Shown here: positions 15,906-24,618 of the stretch, one piece after another
Numbering within the stretch: the first letter of the stretch is position 1
Layout of the letters: every line of letters starts with the position of its first letter
NCBI GenBank assembly: GCA_949289155.1
Contig: CASEMX010000003.1
Coordinates: 20,461-84,460, forward strand
Origin: an uncultured Parabacteroides sp.
GTDB lineage: Bacteria > Bacteroidota > Bacteroidia > Bacteroidales > Tannerellaceae
Reading direction: 5' to 3'
DNA: 64,000 bases
Notes under the pieces: generated by a model
Database searches by the model: none
The model's input: the letters and a program-made list of their open reading frames with translations, nothing else
Told to the model about the DNA's origin: nothing
Position numbers and translations under genes: made by a program

Positions 15906-18242
15906 TTACTCCATCGAATAGGGCTGGTTTTCTCCTTCGAAGAGACGTTTCTTATTGGGTTTCGAGCTCATTTCGAAGGTAAGGGTCCCGCCATTCAGGA
16001 TATCTGCTTGTGTGATATATCCTTTCGTATAAGGCTTCCCATTTAATAAGACTGATTTCACGTAACGGTTCTTGTCGCTTACCTTTTCCGCTTTGATTTC
16101 AAAGGTCTTTCCGTTTTCCAGTTGGACCTTCATATAGGGCAGATAGGGTGCGCCCAATACATACTGGTCAGTTCCGGGACATACCGGATAAAATCCCATG
16201 GCGGAGAAGATGTACCAAGCCGACATCTGTCCGCAATCGTCATTCCCGCACAGTCCGTCGATATTGTTCCGGTACATCTTGTTCATAATCTCCCGTTGCC
16301 AGTACTGCGTCTTCCAAGGTTGGGATGTCCATGCGTAGAGGAACGGAATGTGATGGCTCGGCTCGTTACCTTGCACATATCCGCCCAACAAGCCCTCTTC
16401 CGTCACATCTTCAGTCTGGGCAAAGAACTCTGCCGGGAGATGCATTGTGAACAATGAGTCCATTTTCTGGACGAAACGCTTCTCGCCGCCCATCAGTTGG
16501 ATTAATCCGTTGACATCTTGCGGAACATAGAAAGAGTAATTCAACGCATTTCCCTCGATAAAGCCTTCGCCATGTGTGCTCAGCAGATTGAAATTCTCTT
16601 TGAAACGTCCGTCGCGGTGTTTCGGGCGGGCATAACCCAAGTTCGTGTCAAAGGCATTGCGGAAATTCTGTGCCCGTTTCGCATAACGCGCTGCCACCTC
16701 TTGGTTTCCGCAAGCCAATGCGGTCTGATAGATGGTCCAGTCGTCGTAGGCATATTCCAGCGTCAACGAACCTGCGCTGCCGCTCCGTTCCAAAGAGACG
16801 TAGCCCTTCTCCATATATTCATCGATGCCATCCAGATAGGGCAGGGTAGAACTGCTTACCATCGCCTGCAAAGCTTCGTTCTTGTCAATGGGCAACCCTT
16901 TGGCAATGGCATCTGCCAAGACAGACACCGAGTGGTATCCAATCATGCACCAGTTTTCGTTCGCCATGTGGCTCCAGATAGGCAGGATATGGTGGACGCT
17001 CTGCTCGTAATGCTTCAGCATCGACTTTACGATGTCGGTATTGACCTGCCGGTTGATGATATTGAACAGCGGGTGAAGGGCGCGGTAGGTGTCCCAAACC
17101 GAGAATACGGTATAGTTAGTGAAGCCTTCTGCCTTGTGGATGTTTTGGTCCAATCCGCGATATTGGCCGTCCACGTCGGTATAGACACACGGATTAATCA
17201 TCGTATGGTAAAGCGATGTGTAGAGCATCGCCAACTGGTCTTCACTTCCCTCCGCGTCGATGATGGAGAGCGATTTCTCCCACTGCGCCGAGGCTTCAGC
17301 AGCCAGCTGCTCGAAATCCTTGCCGGAAGCTTCTGCCTGCAGGTTCTTCAACGCACCTTCCGCACTGACGCCGGAGAGGGCTACCTTCACTTCCAGCTCA
17401 TTACCGGCTTCGGGAGCAAATTCAAAGTAGCTGACCAACTTCCGTCCGCCCATGTCAGGGAAGTTCCGGGTCATGTCGAACTTCCCATAGCCGCCGCAGT
17501 AATTGACCTTCGCCTTTTCTTGGCATCCGTAATTGACAATCGGCTTGGAAAAGGAGATGGCAAAGTAGGTATAGTTCGTCCGCGCCCATCCGTTCGTAAT
17601 CCGGTATCCCGTCAACAGCGTATCGTTTTCCACGCGCAGGCTGGCCCAAAGGACTTTTCCGTCATAATTGTAAATGCCGTGAATCAGGTCCAGCACGATG
17701 CGCTGCTCCTTGCTGTCCGCCGGATAGGTATATTTATGCACGCCGACCCGCTTTGTGGTGGTCAGCTCTGCCTTCACGCCATAATCCGAAAGGGTCACGG
17801 CATAATATCCGGGGCGCGATACCTCCGTATCATGTGAATAGCGCGAACGATAGCCGCTGTCGGGGTCGGTGGCGGTTCCCGGATTCAGTTTCAGCTTGCC
17901 GGTAGTGGGGATAATCAGAATATCCCCCAAATCGGAGTGCCCCGTTCCGCTGAAGTGCGTGTGGCTGAAGCCGACGATGCTGCTGTCCTTGTACTGGTAG
18001 CCGGCGCAATATTCATACGCCCTCGGCTGGTATTTCCCGTCGATGTTGTGCGGAATCGTATCGGTATCCGGACTGAGCTGGACCAGTCCGAAGGGCACGC
18101 AGGCGCCCGGAAAGGTATGCCCCATGCCGTTGGTCCCGATAATCGGATTGACATACGACGTGACGTCGGTCGCGGCAACGGCACTGCCCATCGCCACGAA
18201 GGATATCGCGAGATATCCCAATAAGTGTTTCATCTTTTTCAT
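15906..18242 (-). CDS. GH92-family glycosidase (alpha-mannosidase type)
   Basis: Secreted 778-residue enzyme with a signal peptide (YLAISFVAMGSAVAA). The mature N-terminus TDVTSYVNPIIGTNGMGHTFPGA is the GH92 signature. An N-terminal beta-sandwich (to about 270) precedes the (alpha/alpha)6 catalytic domain, with VFSVWDTYRALHPLFNI (about 375-391) and GLCGNDDCGQMSAWYIFSAMGFYPVCPG near 690. GH92 enzymes are Ca-dependent exo-mannosidases; in gut Bacteroidales they remove mannose from host or yeast N-glycans. No SusC/SusD pair lies nearby, so it is not part of a visible polysaccharide utilisation locus. It has its own promoter. Confidence 0.93.
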   Translation of the reverse strand: MKKMKHLLGYLAISFVAMGSAVAATDVTSYVNPIIGTNGMGHTFPGACVPFGLVQLSPDTDTIPHNIDGKYQPRAYEYCAGYQYKDSSIVGFSHTHFSGTGHSDLGDILIIPTTGKLKLNPGTATDPDSGYRSRYSHDTEVSRPGYYAVTLSDYGVKAELTTTKRVGVHKYTYPADSKEQRIVLDLIHGIYNYDGKVLWASLRVENDTLLTGYRITNGWARTNYTYFAISFSKPIVNYGCQEKAKVNYCGGYGKFDMTRNFPDMGGRKLVSYFEFAPEAGNELEVKVALSGVSAEGALKNLQAEASGKDFEQLAAEASAQWEKSLSIIDAEGSEDQLAMLYTSLYHTMINPCVYTDVDGQYRGLDQNIHKAEGFTNYTVFSVWDTYRALHPLFNIINRQVNTDIVKSMLKHYEQSVHHILPIWSHMANENWCMIGYHSVSVLADAIAKGLPIDKNEALQAMVSSSTLPYLDGIDEYMEKGYVSLERSGSAGSLTLEYAYDDWTIYQTALACGNQEVAARYAKRAQNFRNAFDTNLGYARPKHRDGRFKENFNLLSTHGEGFIEGNALNYSFYVPQDVNGLIQLMGGEKRFVQKMDSLFTMHLPAEFFAQTEDVTEEGLLGGYVQGNEPSHHIPFLYAWTSQPWKTQYWQREIMNKMYRNNIDGLCGNDDCGQMSAWYIFSAMGFYPVCPGTDQYVLGAPYLPYMKVQLENGKTFEIKAEKVSDKNRYVKSVLLNGKPYTKGYITQADILNGGTLTFEMSSKPNKKRLFEGENQPYSME

Positions 18243-18282
18243 GTGCTATATAATATATGTAATACTTTCTGAAATGCGACTT

Positions 18283-18313
18283 CAAAAGTAACCCTTTGCG
18301 CCGAACATTCCAA
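18283..18313 (-). promoter_or_regulatory. Promoter of the GH92 gene
   Basis: On the minus strand TTG (complement of 18311-18313) and TACTTTTG (complement of 18283-18290) are 20 bp apart, as expected for a Bacteroidetes promoter. The start codon lies about 40 bp downstream of the -7 element. Confidence 0.6.
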
Positions 18314-18351
18314 GAATAGGTTTCGGAAATTAAGCCGGATGGGGAATATCG

Positions 18352-18786
18352 TTCCTGAACACTTCAGAAAAGGTCATCGGCGAAAAACCGGGTTACTGAA
18401 CTGTTCAGAAGGGATGTCGCCAGAAAAACTGTCCTTCTGCAGTGTGCAGTAGCTTTGAAATGGGGAAAAAAGAGGCTTCTGAAGTGTTCAGAAGGAGTGT
18501 CGCCGAAAAAACTGCCCTTCTGAAGTGTTCAGAAGCAGTGTCGCCGGAAAAATTGTGTTTCTGAAGTGTTCAGAAGCCTTGAAAATGGGAAAAACCGAGC
18601 TTCCGAAGTGTTCAGAAGGAGTGTTGCCAGAAAAACTGCCCTTCTGAAGTGTTCAGAAGCTCGAAAATGGACAAAAACCGGGCTTCTGAAGTGTTCGGAA
18701 GGAGAGTTTTTTGAAAAACATAGGTTCTGAAGTGTTCAGAAGGACTATTTTTCTGGCGACATAGCTTCTGAACACTTCAGAAGGGG
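18352..18786. repeat. Eleven-unit palindromic array, period 41-42 bp (CTTCTGAAGTGTTCAGAAG)
   Basis: The near-perfect palindrome CTTCTGAA-GTG-TTCAGAAG recurs with centres near 18361, 18401, 18442, 18484, 18524, 18566, 18608, 18649, 18691, 18732 and 18774, so the interval is always 40-42 bp. Spacers fall into two types: one with GTGTCGCCGGAAAAACTG (A) and one with TTGAAAATGGGAAAAACC (B). The final unit is inverted (AACACTT core) and is preceded by an inverted type A spacer. It lies between the DUF4925-like gene's 3' end and the GH92 promoter. Confidence 0.93.
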
Positions 18787-18827
18787 TAGGGGAGTAGAAC
18801 GATTTGTTGAAACTTATTCAAACCATG

Positions 18828-19904
18828 TCATTCAGCCGGAGCCAGCGTCAGGCTGATTTCCAATTGCCGGGTCGATTCCAACAGCTCCGGAAGTTGCTGC
18901 AAGAGCGATTGGGCGATGGCCTGATACTCCTCCGGGAAGAGAGTTTGCACCTTCTCTGCCACGAAATCCAACGACAGCAGTTGCAGGATGGCCTTCGCGT
19001 CTTCGGTCTGGAGCGTCAAGGTCAGCGCACCGTCCGTCCCTATGGAATAAGCCAACGGAATCCCTTCCGAAAGGTAGCCCACCAGCCCGGTAAGCATTCC
19101 GACCAAATCGGTAAGTCCGGCTGCGCGCGTGCGGGTCGCGATTTCAAGGATGGGCGAAGCGTTGAGCTGCAGGAAGAATTTCCCCTCGTGCAGGTAATAT
19201 TGCGCCATGTTCAACGGCGAATCCTGCCAGCCTGCGCCGCTCTTCTGATAATGGATGGTCACGTTCCCATCCTCCCGGAAGCTGACCGATTGGAGTTTAC
19301 CGGCAATGAGGTCGGACAGGATAGGGGATGCCAAGCCTGCCAACATATTGATGGAGATGGAGCTGTTGCCCAAGTCGATTGTGCCGTCGGTATCCCATAC
19401 CAACGAGAGCGACTGGCCGTCCGCAAGGTTCCATGTCCCGGCGATTTCATCGTCTGGCATTTTTACCTGCACGTCCATGACCATTCCGGTTGCCGAAACC
19501 TCGCCCTTATAGAACAGTTCGCGTCCGTTGCTCGAATCGGTCCCGGAGAAAGCATATGAACCATTCTCGCCGACCGTCAGCGGGACATTCTGCAGTTGCG
19601 TGACAATCTCACCGGGAACAACGCCCGGCGCGAGCAATCCGATTTCGGGGAGGTTCTCGTTCGGAAAGAGCGCATTTAAATCCAACGCACCGCTCATCTC
19701 AATGCTCGCCTTCTCGCCATCATAGGTGTGGAAGGTAATCTGTTTTCCCTCCATGACACTGCCCCCATAGGTGAGCGTCAGATTGTCGCCGCTATAAGTC
19801 GTGTTCGCATCTTTGCCCAGTCCGGGCATGTCGCTGTCTTCGCATCCTGCCAGTCCCATAGCCAGCAGAAAAGCCGCACCAATACATAAGTCTTTTGTCT
19901 TCAT
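18828..19904 (-). CDS. DUF4925-like surface or periplasmic lipoprotein
   Basis: A 358-residue lipoprotein: signal peptide with lipobox GLAGC (Cys21), followed by Glu-Asp-Ser-Asp. The body alternates beta-strand segments (NTTYSGDNLTLTYGGSVMEG, GTWNLADGQSLSLVWDTDG) and ends in a Leu/Gln-rich helical tail (SLLQQLPELLESTRQLEIS). The strand pattern, TYSG/GxWxL motifs and length resemble DUF4925 family lipoproteins of Bacteroidales, whose role is unknown. Same orientation as the next gene upstream but separated from it by a terminator-like hairpin. Confidence 0.7.
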   Translation of the reverse strand: MKTKDLCIGAAFLLAMGLAGCEDSDMPGLGKDANTTYSGDNLTLTYGGSVMEGKQITFHTYDGEKASIEMSGALDLNALFPNENLPEIGLLAPGVVPGEIVTQLQNVPLTVGENGSYAFSGTDSSNGRELFYKGEVSATGMVMDVQVKMPDDEIAGTWNLADGQSLSLVWDTDGTIDLGNSSISINMLAGLASPILSDLIAGKLQSVSFREDGNVTIHYQKSGAGWQDSPLNMAQYYLHEGKFFLQLNASPILEIATRTRAAGLTDLVGMLTGLVGYLSEGIPLAYSIGTDGALTLTLQTEDAKAILQLLSLDFVAEKVQTLFPEEYQAIAQSLLQQLPELLESTRQLEISLTLAPAE

Positions 19905-19953
19905 CTTTATCTATTTTTATTTTGACCTGCAATAAAAGTATCGAATCCCTGTA

Positions 19954-19994
19954 AAACAAAAGAGGGCTACAGATTCATCACCTGCAGCCACTCT
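19954..19994 (-). terminator. Terminator-like hairpin after the CTD-bearing protein gene
   Basis: Segments 19961-19972 and 19982-19994 pair (AGAG-GGCT-CAG type stem with two mismatches). On the minus strand the stem is followed by TTTGTTTT. It lies 30 bp past the stop codon of the gene ending at 20025. Confidence 0.65.
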
Positions 19995-20024
19995 TCATCA
20001 TACATTATTTATACGCGCGAACTT

Positions 20025-21653
20025 TTAACGTTTGATTTTCACAGATTGCATTACACCGTCAGCCTCTACCGCTACGATATAAATACCTTGTGACAACGAA
20101 GCTGTCGGAATGTAAGTATCGCCATTGATATGGCCCGAAGCTACAATCGCACCCGTCATGCTCACGATACGATAAGTACCCTTATCTACATTCGTCACAC
20201 GAATTGCATTTTCAGTAGGAACCACCTTCATCGTAGCGACAGTCTCCTCTACACTTTCGTTAGCCGTAATAATACCAGCGATGTTAGAAGTGAAGTAGGC
20301 AGTGCCGTAAGGAGTTGTTTCACCTTCTTTCACAACGTCAACGGCAATCTTATTGCTTGTCAAGTCAGCTGTTGCACGAATTGTATAAGTAGGAGCAGTT
20401 GTTCCACCAATTCTTACATCTACATCAGCAATAGCTGTTGTAGTACTTGCCATATAAGGAGAAACAGTAATATATGCAACTTCAGTTCCTGCTTCTGCTG
20501 TAGTAGAGTTTGCAGTAGAAATAGTTAAGTCATACCAATTCGGAGCTTCACCTTCTGCTAACTGATTAACAACATCTTTCAATACGCTCTGCACCGCAGC
20601 TTTCGGAGTTAAAGGAAGAATAGACGGAGTAAAGTCACGAGCTGTGATAATCGTTCTTCCATTTTCAGCAAATGTGTTTTTACCATCTGCAGTAGGACGA
20701 GTATATTTATCTACAAACAATTTTGTAACGATATTACCCGAAGTTGTTGTTTCTGAAACGGAGAATTTATAAGTTGAATAGTTTGTACCATCAGCCTTAT
20801 AACCTGTTATATTCATACTATCAACTGGGAACATAGCATTTTCAGCCATATTCAATACAACATCAGCTGTACCCATCGGAGTTATATTAGTAACTGAGCC
20901 TTCTGCTACAGAATACAGAGTTGCAGAAACAGAACCTTTAGTCAAGCCAGCTAAACCAACTGTGATTTGGTAATCTGTTTTCAACCCTTCAGGAACTGTA
21001 ATACCAACACCTGGAATACTACCCAAAGTTCCAATTAATTCTCTTAGACCATCTTTAATATCTACATTTGCTGTCAAATTTGCAGCTTCTAAGCCTAAAG
21101 TACAACCGATCAAATCATAATTCATGACACTAAGGGCCGACAAATGAACGTTCAAATCTAACAAATTCGTACTGCCTTCTGTTTGCTCGAAAGTCAAAGT
21201 TGCTAATCCATCATTTACAACTATTGCTTTAGGCAAACTTATCGTAATAGGGGTCGCACTTATAGAAGCAGGCAAAGAAATGTCAGAGTAATCTTCAAAC
21301 TCAATCTTTATTTCTTCACCGATAATAGGTGTTGCTATCGCAGGTAATCCTAATGCTGTAGCATCAAGTACCACACTATCCGGCTTCACCGAAATAGCCT
21401 CTGCAGAAGCGGCACGCAAATTACTGGATTCTAACACAGGAATACCCGCGAATGTATTGCTCAATGAAGGATTCGCCCATCCCAAAATATCGATACCTGC
21501 TTGTTCCTTGATTTGCTCGAAGATAACAGGCATGACTTCTTTCTTAAATGCCTCCTTTTGCGCTTCTGTCAGCTGCTGATTCTGCGCAGAAAGAGTTGAT
21601 GCTGGAGCAGCTAAACAGAGAGCTGCCATTACAGATGTAAAAAGTTTTCTCAT
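20025..21653 (-). CDS. Secreted protein with type IX-like C-terminal sorting domain
   Basis: A 542-residue protein with a signal peptide (MRKLFTSVMAALCLAAPASTLSAQ). The central part is Thr/Ala/Val/Ile-rich with repeated beta-strand segments (SVSATLYSVAEGS, ISLPASISATPITISLPKA), suggesting stacked beta-sandwich modules. The last 75 residues (KVVPTENAIRVTN, YRIVSMTGAIVASG, SQGIYIVAVEADG, QSVKIKR) match the layout of the Por/T9SS type A domain: strand, (I/V)xxxxG, GxYIVxV, basic end. No other T9SS component is in this window, so export by that route is inference. Codons end in A or T more often than in neighbouring genes. Confidence 0.72.
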   Translation of the reverse strand: MRKLFTSVMAALCLAAPASTLSAQNQQLTEAQKEAFKKEVMPVIFEQIKEQAGIDILGWANPSLSNTFAGIPVLESSNLRAASAEAISVKPDSVVLDATALGLPAIATPIIGEEIKIEFEDYSDISLPASISATPITISLPKAIVVNDGLATLTFEQTEGSTNLLDLNVHLSALSVMNYDLIGCTLGLEAANLTANVDIKDGLRELIGTLGSIPGVGITVPEGLKTDYQITVGLAGLTKGSVSATLYSVAEGSVTNITPMGTADVVLNMAENAMFPVDSMNITGYKADGTNYSTYKFSVSETTTSGNIVTKLFVDKYTRPTADGKNTFAENGRTIITARDFTPSILPLTPKAAVQSVLKDVVNQLAEGEAPNWYDLTISTANSTTAEAGTEVAYITVSPYMASTTTAIADVDVRIGGTTAPTYTIRATADLTSNKIAVDVVKEGETTPYGTAYFTSNIAGIITANESVEETVATMKVVPTENAIRVTNVDKGTYRIVSMTGAIVASGHINGDTYIPTASLSQGIYIVAVEADGVMQSVKIKR

Positions 21654-21774
21654 ACACGTCTTGTTTTAAATTAGTAAATCATTTAACGGCTGCTAATTTA
21701 GTATATTCCCGAATAGTGTGTTCTTTTTATCGGCATTTTAACTAAAATAAGCTGCATTTCTCCCAAAATATGGA

Positions 21775-23061
21775 TTATTTTTTATGTGTCATGATATCGA
21801 GCACTACTTTGTCCGTCGTTTCCATTCCCTTCGAACCAATAGACGTCAAGTTGTAAATCGATTGGTCTACATCCTCATCAATTATTCCTTCGACCGCTGT
21901 CACCACTTTATTCTCCATCGCCATCATGGCAGACAGCATGGCGGTCGATACGCCGCTTGCCACTTTCATGGCGCAGCTGGGTTTTGCGCCGTCGCATATC
22001 ATTCCGGTAATATTGCCAATCATGTTCTTGATGGCGTAGGTAATTTGTTTTTTTGTGCCGCCCATCAGCCATGTGATTCCACAACTTGCTCCTGTGGCCG
22101 CCACGACGCATCCGCAGAGTGCTGATAATCTGCCGAGGCTCTGCTTTACGTATATGACCATCAAATGGCTAAGCATGAGCGCGCGGATGAGTTGCTCCTC
22201 GCTGCATTTTATATCCTCCGCGAACGATACTACGGGGAGTGTCGCGGCTATTCCTTGGTTCCCGCTGCCGGAGTTGCTCATGACTGGAATCATAGCACCA
22301 TCCATTCTCGCATCGCAGGCTGCCGCTGTTAAGATGAGCATGTGCGTGTAAGGTGAATCTCCAAGGTATTTATGGCCATACGGACCGGAGATGGTCTTGC
22401 CTACTTCGTGTCCGAATTGTCCCTTGACGGACTCTTCTGCAGCGTGTTTATTTAGTTTGGCTGTATCTAAGATAAAGCGGATTTCGTCGAGCGGCATTTG
22501 CATGGCGAAGTCATAGACTAAGTCAAACGACAATTTCAATTGCTCCTGCGTTGCCTGTTCTTCTCCGCTGTATTTTGACAATTCGTTTTTCAGGATTTCC
22601 TCATTTCTCGAAAGATAGACGAAGCGCGTGTGCTCGTGTGCGATTATCGCGATCGCTTTTTCATCCGCTGCAGTGCAGGTGACCTCTATATAGAGTTTGT
22701 CTACCCGCTCCTTCAGCCGTATATGTATCATTTGTTTAGATACCATCGATTTTCCCTTTTCAAGGCTTTCCGGCGTCAGGTCGCGCAGTACTTCCAGCCC
22801 GTAAGCCGATTTGCCTATCAAACTACCCAGCGCAATGGCAATGGGGAGTCCCACCATCCCGGTTCCGGGTATGCCTACGCCCATTGCATTTTTCAGGATA
22901 TTTGCGCTCAGCGACACCTCGATTCTCTCCGGAATTTTTCCGAGAAGCTCCGTCGATTTCGCTGCGGCAAGTGCCACGGCAATAGGTTCTGTGCATCCTA
23001 TGGCGGGGATAACTTCCTGATGTATCAGCTCCAGAATTTGCTGTTTTGTTATTTCGTCCAT
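21775..23061 (-). CDS. cyuA: L-cysteine desulfidase-like protein (UPF0597 / CyuA-YhaM family)
   Basis: A 428-residue cytosolic protein of UPF0597, related to the L-cysteine desulfidase that splits cysteine to pyruvate, ammonia and sulfide, and to serine dehydratase alpha chains. Visible motifs are AIGCTEPIAVALA near residue 21-33 (cluster Cys), GIPGTGMVGLPIA, PVMSNSGSGNQGIAATLPV (about 258-276), CGCVVAATGASCGITWLMGG (about 317-336) and GMICDGAKPSCAMK (about 353-366). The conserved cysteines fit a [4Fe-4S] cluster. Activity on cysteine is inferred from family. A -7 element lies just upstream. Confidence 0.85.
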   Translation of the reverse strand: MDEITKQQILELIHQEVIPAIGCTEPIAVALAAAKSTELLGKIPERIEVSLSANILKNAMGVGIPGTGMVGLPIAIALGSLIGKSAYGLEVLRDLTPESLEKGKSMVSKQMIHIRLKERVDKLYIEVTCTAADEKAIAIIAHEHTRFVYLSRNEEILKNELSKYSGEEQATQEQLKLSFDLVYDFAMQMPLDEIRFILDTAKLNKHAAEESVKGQFGHEVGKTISGPYGHKYLGDSPYTHMLILTAAACDARMDGAMIPVMSNSGSGNQGIAATLPVVSFAEDIKCSEEQLIRALMLSHLMVIYVKQSLGRLSALCGCVVAATGASCGITWLMGGTKKQITYAIKNMIGNITGMICDGAKPSCAMKVASGVSTAMLSAMMAMENKVVTAVEGIIDEDVDQSIYNLTSIGSKGMETTDKVVLDIMTHKK

Positions 23062-23089
23062 ATTGTTTTTATCCTTATTTTATATAGTG

Positions 23090-23097
23090 CAAATGTA
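23090..23097 (-). promoter_or_regulatory. -7 element of the UPF0597 gene
   Basis: On the minus strand TACATTTG, 29 bp before the start codon. No TTTG at the expected distance. Confidence 0.45.
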
Positions 23098-23154
23098 CGG
23101 ATATTTGGCCATCCGCCGTGGCTGTTTTCGGGGATTTTTTTGTTTAGGGGCGCA

Positions 23155-24006
23155 TTATTTTCTGCGCCGTGCCCTACTTTTCGTTTGGGCTTCCGGCGTT
23201 GCCGGAGTGCTCCCTTCCGGATTCTCGGCCGACGGATTTTCCTCCTCTTCAGCCTTCTGCTTATTATATTGGTAAGCCAAGCGGCGGCGTACCAATCTAT
23301 TGAATTGAATCAGCAGCCCATTCATCGACATGATAACTTCCTCTAATTTTTGCGCCTCGTCTGCATTTTTCTCGATGTTCAATTTATAAAAATAAATCGC
23401 ATCGAGCGTGTCAGCTATCCGTTTAAAGGAATCGTCGACGAATTGGCGGACATCCTTCATTTTATAATTTTTGATGGTCTTTTCATAAACGGAGGCTCGT
23501 TTCACATAGGCTGCATTGAATTCCTGCGTTGCGGCCTTTCCGTCGGCGAGAGCTTCCGTCAGATGCAATGCCTCGAAATCCTGCGTATAATCCGAATTCT
23601 CGAGCACCGTGTAGAACTTATCCAAACTTTGGGTCTTCTCTGAATAGGATTTGGAACCTAAATTATGAAAAGGAGTCATCTCGTAATAGATGCGCTCGCC
23701 GCATTCTTTCATTTCTACGTCGAGCGAGTACTTTGCATACGCCTCAACAGCATAAAGTAAAAACATATAGCCGTCTGTCTGAATAATATTCAGTTTCTTC
23801 AGTAGCGGCGTATCCATAAACGCCGGGTTTAAAAGAAAAAGATTTTTTTCCAAGGCGATATTTTCCGCATAAGCAGAACGTAACGAGCTGATACCGTTTG
23901 CTTCCGCAAATTCTTCAGTAAGCGTAGCTAATAAATTGCAGTGTACATGAAGGTGTTCTGCATTGCGGCTTGTATTGAAATAGCGTACTTTTTCAATTTT
24001 TTTCAT
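23155..24006 (-). CDS. DUF6261-like cytoplasmic protein
   Basis: A 283-residue, mostly helical protein without signal peptide. The N-terminus MKKIEKVRYFNTSRNAEHLHVHCNLL and the spacing of helical segments resemble DUF6261, a Bacteroidales family of unknown function. About 250 residues of helix are followed by a low-complexity tail rich in Glu, Pro and Ala that ends in a basic cluster (KSRARRRK), which might contact nucleic acid. The fit is by eye, and no biochemical role can be stated. Its promoter lies in the divergent gap next to a degenerate 40-bp array. Confidence 0.7.
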   Translation of the reverse strand: MKKIEKVRYFNTSRNAEHLHVHCNLLATLTEEFAEANGISSLRSAYAENIALEKNLFLLNPAFMDTPLLKKLNIIQTDGYMFLLYAVEAYAKYSLDVEMKECGERIYYEMTPFHNLGSKSYSEKTQSLDKFYTVLENSDYTQDFEALHLTEALADGKAATQEFNAAYVKRASVYEKTIKNYKMKDVRQFVDDSFKRIADTLDAIYFYKLNIEKNADEAQKLEEVIMSMNGLLIQFNRLVRRRLAYQYNKQKAEEEENPSAENPEGSTPATPEAQTKSRARRRK

Positions 24007-24043
24007 AGTACTTAAATTTAAATGACAAATGTGATGTTTTGGG

Positions 24044-24051
24044 CAAATATA
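24044..24051 (-). promoter_or_regulatory. -7 element of the DUF6261-like gene
   Basis: On the minus strand TATATTTG, 38 bp before the start codon. The -33 element is not clear because the flank is very AT-rich. Confidence 0.45.
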
Positions 24052-24059
24052 TATAAATG

Positions 24060-24310
24060 TATCGAAATTTCCAAATAAAAAATAGATTTTTTAAGATTTC
24101 TTACAGAAAAAAAGTTTTCTGGCAGAAATTGGTGTAAAATAGCGAATCTGAATTTTTTCTGGTCGAATTTGGCTTGATTCTGCCAATCTGGATTTTTTCT
24201 CGGCGGAATTCGCTTGATTTTACAAATTCCTATTTTTTTTCAGTGCATTTTGGTTGTATTTGGACAATCTATCATATTTCTAATCGGAAATTGGCAAATT
24301 ATGCCGTTTT
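24060..24310. repeat. Degenerate AT-rich tandem array, period about 40 bp
   Basis: The segment CAATCTGGATTTTTTCTCGG and its variants recurs with AATCTG-type anchors at 24145, 24185, 24225 and 24266, and a more diverged unit at about 24103. Conserved parts are the AATCTG-ATTTTTTCTGG half and a GAATTTGGCTTGATT half. It occupies the divergent gap between the DUF6261-like gene and the S9 peptidase gene. The rest of the gap (24311-24618) is AT-rich with no gene; I see no clear promoter element for the peptidase. Confidence 0.75.
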
Positions 24311-24618
24311 AAATTATTTTTCAGTCGGCTGTTCCTACATGGGCTATTCTAAAATTTTTTTGCTGAGAATGGCATAAATTTATGGAGATTTTTTCTTTTC
24401 TCCGTAGATTTTCCTGACGACGTCTGTTCTATTTTATTTTTCGGTAAAAATTTCAAATTTAGGAGAAAAAAAAGAGCAGGAAAGTGTTGCAGCGTAAACG
24501 AGAGATAACTAATTTTGCCTCTACTCAGAATTCTACCTATATATATATTCAAGAAACAGGTAAGGAGGAGAGCGAGAACAATGCAAAATTAAAAAGAAAC
24601 GATAAATAAATAGCAAAA

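Noticed and set aside
18352-18786. CRISPR array
   Set aside because: Repeats are palindromic with 41-bp period, but spacers are of two recurring types instead of unique, and no cas genes are present.
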